This document shows positions 28,801 through 36,900 of a DNA stretch of 64,000 nucleotides, piece by piece. The stretch comes from Chrysomallon squamiferum (Eukaryota; Mollusca; Gastropoda; Neomphalida; Peltospiridae): NCBI GenBank assembly GCA_012295275.1, contig CM022668.1, positions 1,711,637 to 1,775,636 on the forward strand, in the 5' to 3' direction. The position numbers and the translations under genes are program-made. Numbering within the stretch: position 1 is the first letter of the stretch; the number at the start of each line of letters is the position of its first letter. The notes beneath the pieces are model-generated. The model did not search any database. It was not told the DNA's origin and saw only the letters and a list, made by a program, of their open reading frames with translations.

Positions 28801-31800
28801 AATAGTATAAGTAATAGCAGTATTTATTTATTTATAATAGTATAAGTAATAGTAGTATTTATTTATTTATAATAGTATAAGTAATAGCAGTATTTATTTA
28901 TTTATAGTATAAGTAATAGTAGTATTTATTTATTTATAATAGTATAAGTAATAGCAGTATTTATTTATTTATAGTATAAGTAATTGTAGTATTTATTTAT
29001 TTATAATAGTATAAGTAATAGCAGTATTTATTTATTTATAGTATAAGTAATAGCAGTATTTATTTATTTATAATAGTATAAGTAATAGCAGTATTTATTT
29101 ATTTATAGTATAAGTAATTGTAGTATTTATTTATTTATAATAGTATAAGTAATAGCAGTATTTATTTATTTATAGTATAAGTAATAGCAGTATTTATTTA
29201 TTTATAATAGTATAAGTAATAGCAGTATTTATTTATAATAGTATAAGTAATAGTAGTATTTATTTATAATAGTATAAGTAATAGTAGTATTTATTTATTT
29301 ATAATAGTACAAGTAATAGTAGTATTTATTTATTTATAAGTAATAGTAGTATTTATTTATTTATAATAGTATAAGTAATAGCAGTATTTATTTATTTATA
29401 ATAGTATAAGTAATAGTAGTATTTATTTATTTATAACAGTGTAAGTAATTGTAGTATTTATTTATTTATAATAGTATAAGTAATAGCAGTATTTATTTAT
29501 TTAGAATAATATAAGTAATAGCAGTATTTATTTATTTATAGTATAAGTAATAGTAGTATTTATTTATTTATAATAGTATAAGTAATAGCAGTATTTATTT
29601 ATTTATAATAGTATAAGTAATAGTAGTATTTATTTATTTATAATAGTATAAGTAATAGCAGTATTTATTTATTTATAATAGTATAAGTAATAGTAGTATT
29701 TATTTATTTATAATAGTATAAGTAATAGCAGTATTTATTTATTTATAGTATAAGTAATAGTAGTATTTATTTATTTATAATAGTATAAGTAATAGCAGTA
29801 TTTATTTATTTATAGTATAAGTAATTGTAGTATTTATTTATTTATAATAGTATAAGTAATAGCAGTATTTATTTATTTATAATAGTATAAGTAATAGCAG
29901 TATTTATTTATTTATAGTATAAGTAATAGTAGTATTTATTTATTTATTTAAATTTCTTTCAGCGTGTGGACCAGATGAGGAAGATGAGCTGTTTGAAAGT
30001 CATCTGATCAAAACAAACATGGTGTACCGGCTTGTTGACAACTCACTCGAACCTTACGAAAAATACTGGGGTGTCCTTCCAAAATATGAAATGTTGAAAA
30101 AGGAAGAGGTAAGTTCTATTTTTCTTATTTTTCTCATCATGTTCACATGTTTATACATAGAAAAAAAGAAAGATTTATTTATCTAACAGCCTTCTGTTAT
30201 TTCAGATTTTTTTATTTCCTTTTTTATTATAAGTTTAAAAAAATAATAACGTTGGAGTTTTTAAAAAAGAAAAAAGAAAATGAAAAAAAAGACATCAGTG
30301 TTACAGCATGCTATCAATTATTAACATAAATGTGTTTCAGGTTCTAGTGTTTGATTTTGGAGGAGAAATGTATTTGTGGATGGGGACAGCAGTTTCCATG
30401 GACAACAGAAAACGTGCTCTGAAACTTGCTCAAAAACTGTGGGATCGAGGATATGATTACTCAGAATGTAACCTTAATCCTTTGTCTCCCCTCAGAAGTA
30501 AGTTTTTAAATCTGTTGTTTCAGTACAGAGATTATGTTAATGACTTAATACTCTTAATAAGTAATGTTTAAATATGTATTTTTTTTCCTAAATTAAAAGA
30601 ACTGAAAAAAAGGGAACACCCTACTAGGCTACATTAATCCTTAATCTGTCATCAGAAGTGATGTTTGCACAAATGTTTATCAGATTAATAAATTAACTCT
30701 ATTTCCCACAAATTCAACTGTTTGTTCCCAAATGTAATCTCTTGGTAACTTAACACCTGAATGATGGTGATCTCCGTCATAGTTTTAAAATTGCCACACA
30801 TTAGCGATGTGACTTATAGTGCTGACGTATGCAGTTATTGATCTACTATGGGCTTCCCCAGCATGCAAGTACGAGCAGAAACTTGTTTCAAAAACGCCCA
30901 GCACCAAAGGTGTTAATATTCAGTGTCATACTTATCTTTATTAATTCTTCGTTAACCTCAAATGAATTCTGTCAATATTATTTGTGTTTTTGACATTCAG
31001 CTGAGGAAGATGGTGGTTTGAAGATGGCTGACACAAAGAGACCCGACTGGGCACTGTTTGGTAAAGTCAGTCAGAACATGGAGACTGTTTTATTTCGAGA
31101 GAAGTTCAGTGACTGGCCAGATACTTCAAGAATTATTCGTTGCCGTGGTCACAGTGAAGAAAAACAGAAAAAGGTATTATTGTGTTGTTGCTCGGTGGTT
31201 AATATCTGAAAAATAAGTTTATCTCAGTAGTCATTTTGAAGTAAATCTGAAAAGCAAAGTTATGAACCTGACTGAAAAGAGGGGTTTCACTGCTGGTTAG
31301 TCCAGTCATGGGCAAGCTGTCTGAGTGGCTGCCTACTTTCACAAGGAAAATAACAATTCAAATTTTATAAAATGAGTCTGATTTGTATTTACTAATATAC
31401 TAAAACTCATGTAATTTTTTTATTATAACAGGTCCTGAAGTAAATGAAAATGAAAAATTTCTTAAAATAAACTCTACATAAAAACACAAATTTATTTTGA
31501 CACGTAATCTCCAGAATCGCCTAAATTAGTAACTGCGGCCCGCCTGAGGATGAGCCATGTCTCATGTGGCCCACTCCTCAAACAAGGTTGCCCATGCCTG
31601 GATTAGACTCTTTTAGTAATACAGTAGTCCAGACTGGATTTTTTTTTTTTTCATGAATGTCAAGTGACATGTTATTGTCTTTTCTCTTTTTTAATGAAGT
31701 CATTCTGTTTAGCAGATGTTGTCCACTCTGATGGTCCATCATTTTAGCCAAATTGTGGGTCTGCCATTACACGTTTTTCTCATGATTACTCCATACTTTC

Positions 31801-32767
31801 TCATACCATTCTAACAGAGCTTGAGTGAACAATTTTGGCATACCAGAAAAAAAAGTAAAATTTAACTCTTCATTATATAATTTTGTAGTTTTATTATCTA
31901 TATAATAGTTTTAATAACAATTCAAATAGCATTAAATTAAAAATTCCAAAATCAAACTGATATTTTAAGTATATTATAAACATCTATGTATGAATATGTG
32001 TGTATAATTTTTATTTTTATTGGTTTGTGTTTGACAGAGTGATATCAGTGAACTGAAACCCTGTGATGTAAAGAAAATGTTGGAACCCATAAAAACACCT
32101 GTTTCCTTGTTTCTGGAAGGATCTCATGTTGGTAGAGGGACCAAATGGTAATAATTGGGCAGCTTTCAAACTCATACAGTATTTCTCTGGATTGTATAAA
32201 TTGCATTTCTTGATTAAAAATACTTATTTATTTGTCATATTAAAATTTCATTGTATTGTTGTATGTAAGCATGCATGCGTGCATGAGTGAATGTGTACTT
32301 ATCTGTGCATTTATTGTTTATGTTTTCATATATATATATATTTGTAGACTAACTTATTGCTAAAGTGTAATGTTTTTAATTAATTAATTAATTAATTTAT
32401 TTATTTATTAAGTAAGAAAGAATAACAAATTTAACAAATTATAATTTTCAAACTGAACTTTTTGTTTATAGGAAGGAGGACGTGGATGGTCTAATTCGTG
32501 AATTTGATGTTCTCACCTTGTCCACGGCCACGTGGCATGTCCTAGAGTATGACCATTACAAGTTGCCAGAGCTCAGTTACGGTCAGTTCCATGATGGAGA
32601 CACGTACGTGGTGCGTTGGCAGTACATGATTACAGCTTCAGGTAACACATCATTAATATACAAAATTGTTACATTGATCTTTAGACTTGTGTTACTTTTG
32701 ATATAATGTTATTTAAAATATATTTCCATTATAATTTTTTGTTTCCTCTGATTATTATATTTTGTTT

Positions 32768-32833
<66 letters not shown>

Positions 32834-33875
32834 TTTGAATCTGACAAGTAAATTATTATTTGTTACTATCAACAATGAGTAAATTTATTACTGTGTTTGA
32901 ATTGTTCAGGTATCAAGTCTCTGAAAGGTCACAGTGCTCGACACTCGCTGACTGGCAGAGAGAAGTGTGCGTATTTCTTCTGGCAGGGAAACAAGTCGAC
33001 AGTCAATGAGAAGGGTGCGTCTGCTCTCATGACTGTGGAATTGGATGAGGAGAGAGGACCTCAAGTTTGTTTTCTTAATCTTTTATTTCTAATTTAGTTA
33101 TATTAGTTTTGTTTTCATGTCAACATGAAGCTGGTTAAATGCTGTCAGTTACAGATATCTAAATGTTTATTTTTTTTTTTTGAAAGATGAATGTAATGTT
33201 CATAAGCTAATGTTACTTTCATAGCAGCTAACATTTCAGAAGGTTACATTATTTATGGTTACCATTTACTTATAACATATTTCTGACTGAATATCAATTT
33301 CTATCAGTCTGTTTTTTCCATGGTCACTGCTTATTCATGTTTATCCTTCTCTCTATCTCTCTTTCTCTCTCATCACAACATTTCTATCTCTGTTGATAAA
33401 TACATCATAAATAGACTGAAAATCAGGTAAAAATAATGTTTCATTCTGTGTTTCAGGTTAGGGTAGTGCAAGGAAAGGAGCCTCCGTGTTTTCTAAATCT
33501 GTTCAAGGGTAAAATGATCATCCACATAGGAAAACGTGAAGATCCTTCCACTAACACTCAGGGATCCACTCGCTTCTACTGGGTGCGGGGCGAGTTTGAC
33601 AATGAGTTGTGTCTTGTTGAGATTCCTCTACAAATGAGCAATCTGCGCAGTCGCTCGTCCCTGCTGGTTCTCAGTGTCAGCACAGGACTGCTGTATGTGT
33701 GGCACGGCTGCAAGTCTTTGCCTCACGCTCGCAACCTGGCGCTCACAGCTGCACAGCAACTCAAATCTCAGTGAGCTTTACAAGTTTTACATTTGTTAAA
33801 GTAAACGTGTCAGTGTTGTCTTTGGTTCTGTTACAATTTGGGTGTGTGAGTGCCTGTAAGTAAGAGTTTTGGGTG

Positions 33876-33912
<37 letters not shown>

Positions 33913-36900
33913 TGTGTGTGTGTGGGGGTGAGTGGGGGTGAGTGTAAGTGTGTGAGTGAAAATATTTAAAATACATCTGCATGTACGAATAGGAATAACA
34001 AGCCAGTTTATAATTATTACCTGGATAATTAAACAAGCAGAGTACTTCAGAATGCAAACAAACAGCAGATTAATTATTTAAACTATTTTTAGATGTCCGC
34101 TGGAAGTTGGTCTTCATAAGGATGCCTGTATTGTGATAACAGAGGTTGAAGAGGGACAAGAAACCTCAGCTTTCTGGACAGCTCTTGATGGATACTATCA
34201 AAACAGTTACCTGTCTCTCATTAAAGGTAAGAAATTTTATAGAGGTATCATATCCAAAATATATTTAGAAATATTATCTTTAAATTAAATTGGTAAAATT
34301 GCACATACACTATTTAATAGTGATTTTTGACCATTTTTTTTTTATTTATTTCTTACAATTGTTATAATTGTCATTATTGTTGTTGCTGTTTTGTCATTGT
34401 TTTATTACTATTTAATATTTTTAGCAACATGCTAGTACCATCTTTACAATAATTTTATCAGTATAGAAATATACTCAGTCACAGTTAATGAAATTTCTTT
34501 TTCAGATCCTAAGCCATATACGCACACAATCCGTATTTTCAACATGTGCAGTGTGTCGGGGGTGCTGGAAGTGAACGAAGTGCCTAACCCATCGCGGTCT
34601 GAGATGACTACGCCATTTCCATTCCTGCAGTCTGATCTGTACAAGCCAGCGCAGCCTGCCCTGTTTCTCATAGACAATGACCATGAGGTGTACCTCTGGC
34701 AGGGCTGGTGGCCAGTGGCAACTGAGGAACAGGAGAATGTGAAGACAGGATCTGCTCATGCCCGTTTCAATGTTGACAGAAAATGTGCAATACAGACTGC
34801 CATTGATTACTGTAATGGTTGGTATATTTATAATTTATTCATTTCACATTCTTCTTGGATTCTTAACATTATGGACATTGAAAAATTACAATCAAGATAT
34901 TTTGACAGACAGACACACACATAATGATATATGGATTGAATCAGCAATCTTACCTTTGCATGATAAAGCTGATATCTGAAGACAGTAACCAGTTATTCCT
35001 TACACATACACACCCATGCATGCACACATACACATAGACACATGCACACATAGAGTAAATTTTTCAAACAGATGCCTGTAAGGACATGAAAAAACTGCTA
35101 ACAGTGAATTATGAAGAATTATATTTTGTGTATTTACAGAAAAGAATCCTGACAGCCCACCAGGAGCGTACCATGTCTGTGCGGGTGTAGAACCTCAGTG
35201 TTTTACCAACTTGTTTCCTTACTGGCAGGTGGACAAAGTGGTCAGAGACACCAGTTTGAATGTTTGTATCTCTTTACTTTGTGAATCACTTAATTCTTAC
35301 ATGCTGTCAGAAACTAAACAGTTTTCCTTTTCTGTTCATCTCTTCCCCTCCCCTCTCTACCCCCTCTCTCTGTCTTTCTGTCTGTTTCTCTCTTTCTCTA
35401 CCATATAGTGTACACTGTACTCTGTTTTTGTACACAGGAAGGCAAAGTAGATGGCTACATTGATCGTTTAACAGATGTCCTCACAAGACTGAGCAAGACA
35501 AGGTTTACACTGGAAGAACTGCAGGAACGTCCACTGCCTGAAGGTGTCGATGCATCCAAACTGGAGGCATATCTTGATGATGAAGAGTTTGAGGTAAATT
35601 ATTTCACTTTCATCCATTTTATTAAAGTTTCCTCTCTCGGGATTTGTTATTCAAAATGAATAGTTTTTTGAAAAGAACAGATTTTCATCATTGCTTTGAT
35701 TTATGTATAATAGCTTAAACAAACCTATGATTTGCAGAAAATAATATTAAAATATATATTTAATTATCTTTTTATAATCAGACTAAAGCTAAGTTTATAA
35801 AGAACTAATGTGTTTAGTCTTCACTTAAGAGTATATGAGGAATTAGCAGATGTGAATAAAGGACATTATGAAAAAATATTGTCTTTTGGAACTTTACCTT
35901 GATAAGAGAGCAATTTATTAATTCATAACAATTCTCAGAGATGTGTCAAATATTTTCTGTTTTTGGAGGAAACCAATATACTTAAACATATAATGATGTT
36001 TCAACCAATGTTGTTTACTTTCATTTGAATTGCACTCTTTTTAATATTTGTGGGGCAAAAAGAGATTAATCACCTTTCTATTTGTTAAACCTTGAAACCA
36101 AAGCAAATATATGACTAAATAAAATGTATTGATCTAACTTTGTTAAAGATAATGAGAGCTGTTATCAGTAGATTATAAATAGTCAATAACTTGTTTTAAA
36201 TAAATAAGTACTTTGTTACAGATCATGGGAGCTGCTTATCAGTAGATTATAAATAGTCAATAACTTGTTTTAAATAAATAAGTACTTTGTTACAGATCAT
36301 GGGAGCTGTTTATCAGTAGATTATAAATAGTCAATAACTTGTTTTAAATAAATAAGTACTTTGTTACAGATCATGGGAGCTGTTTATCAGTAGATTATAA
36401 ATAGTCAATAACTTGTTTTAAATAAATAAGTACTTTGTTACAGATCATGGGAGCTGTTTATCAGTAGATTATAAATAGTCAATAACTTGTTTTAAATAAA
36501 TAAGTACTTTGTTACAGATCATGGGAGCTGTTTATCAGTAGATTATAAATAGTCAATAACTTGTTTTAAATAAATAAGTACTTTGTTACAGATCATGGGA
36601 GCTGTTTATCAGTAGATTATAAATAGTCAATAACTTGTTTTAAATAAATAAGTACTTTGTTACAGATCATGGGAGCTGTTTATCAGTAGATTATAAATAG
36701 TCAATAACTTGTTTTAAATAAATAAGTACTTTGTTACAGATCATGGGAGCTGTTTATCAGTAGATTATAAATAGTCAATAACTTGTTTTAAATAAATAAG
36801 TACTTTGTTACAGATCATTTATCAGTAGATTATAAATAGTAGTCAATAACTTGTTTTAAATAAATAAGTACTTTGTTACAGATCATGGGAGCTGTTTATC

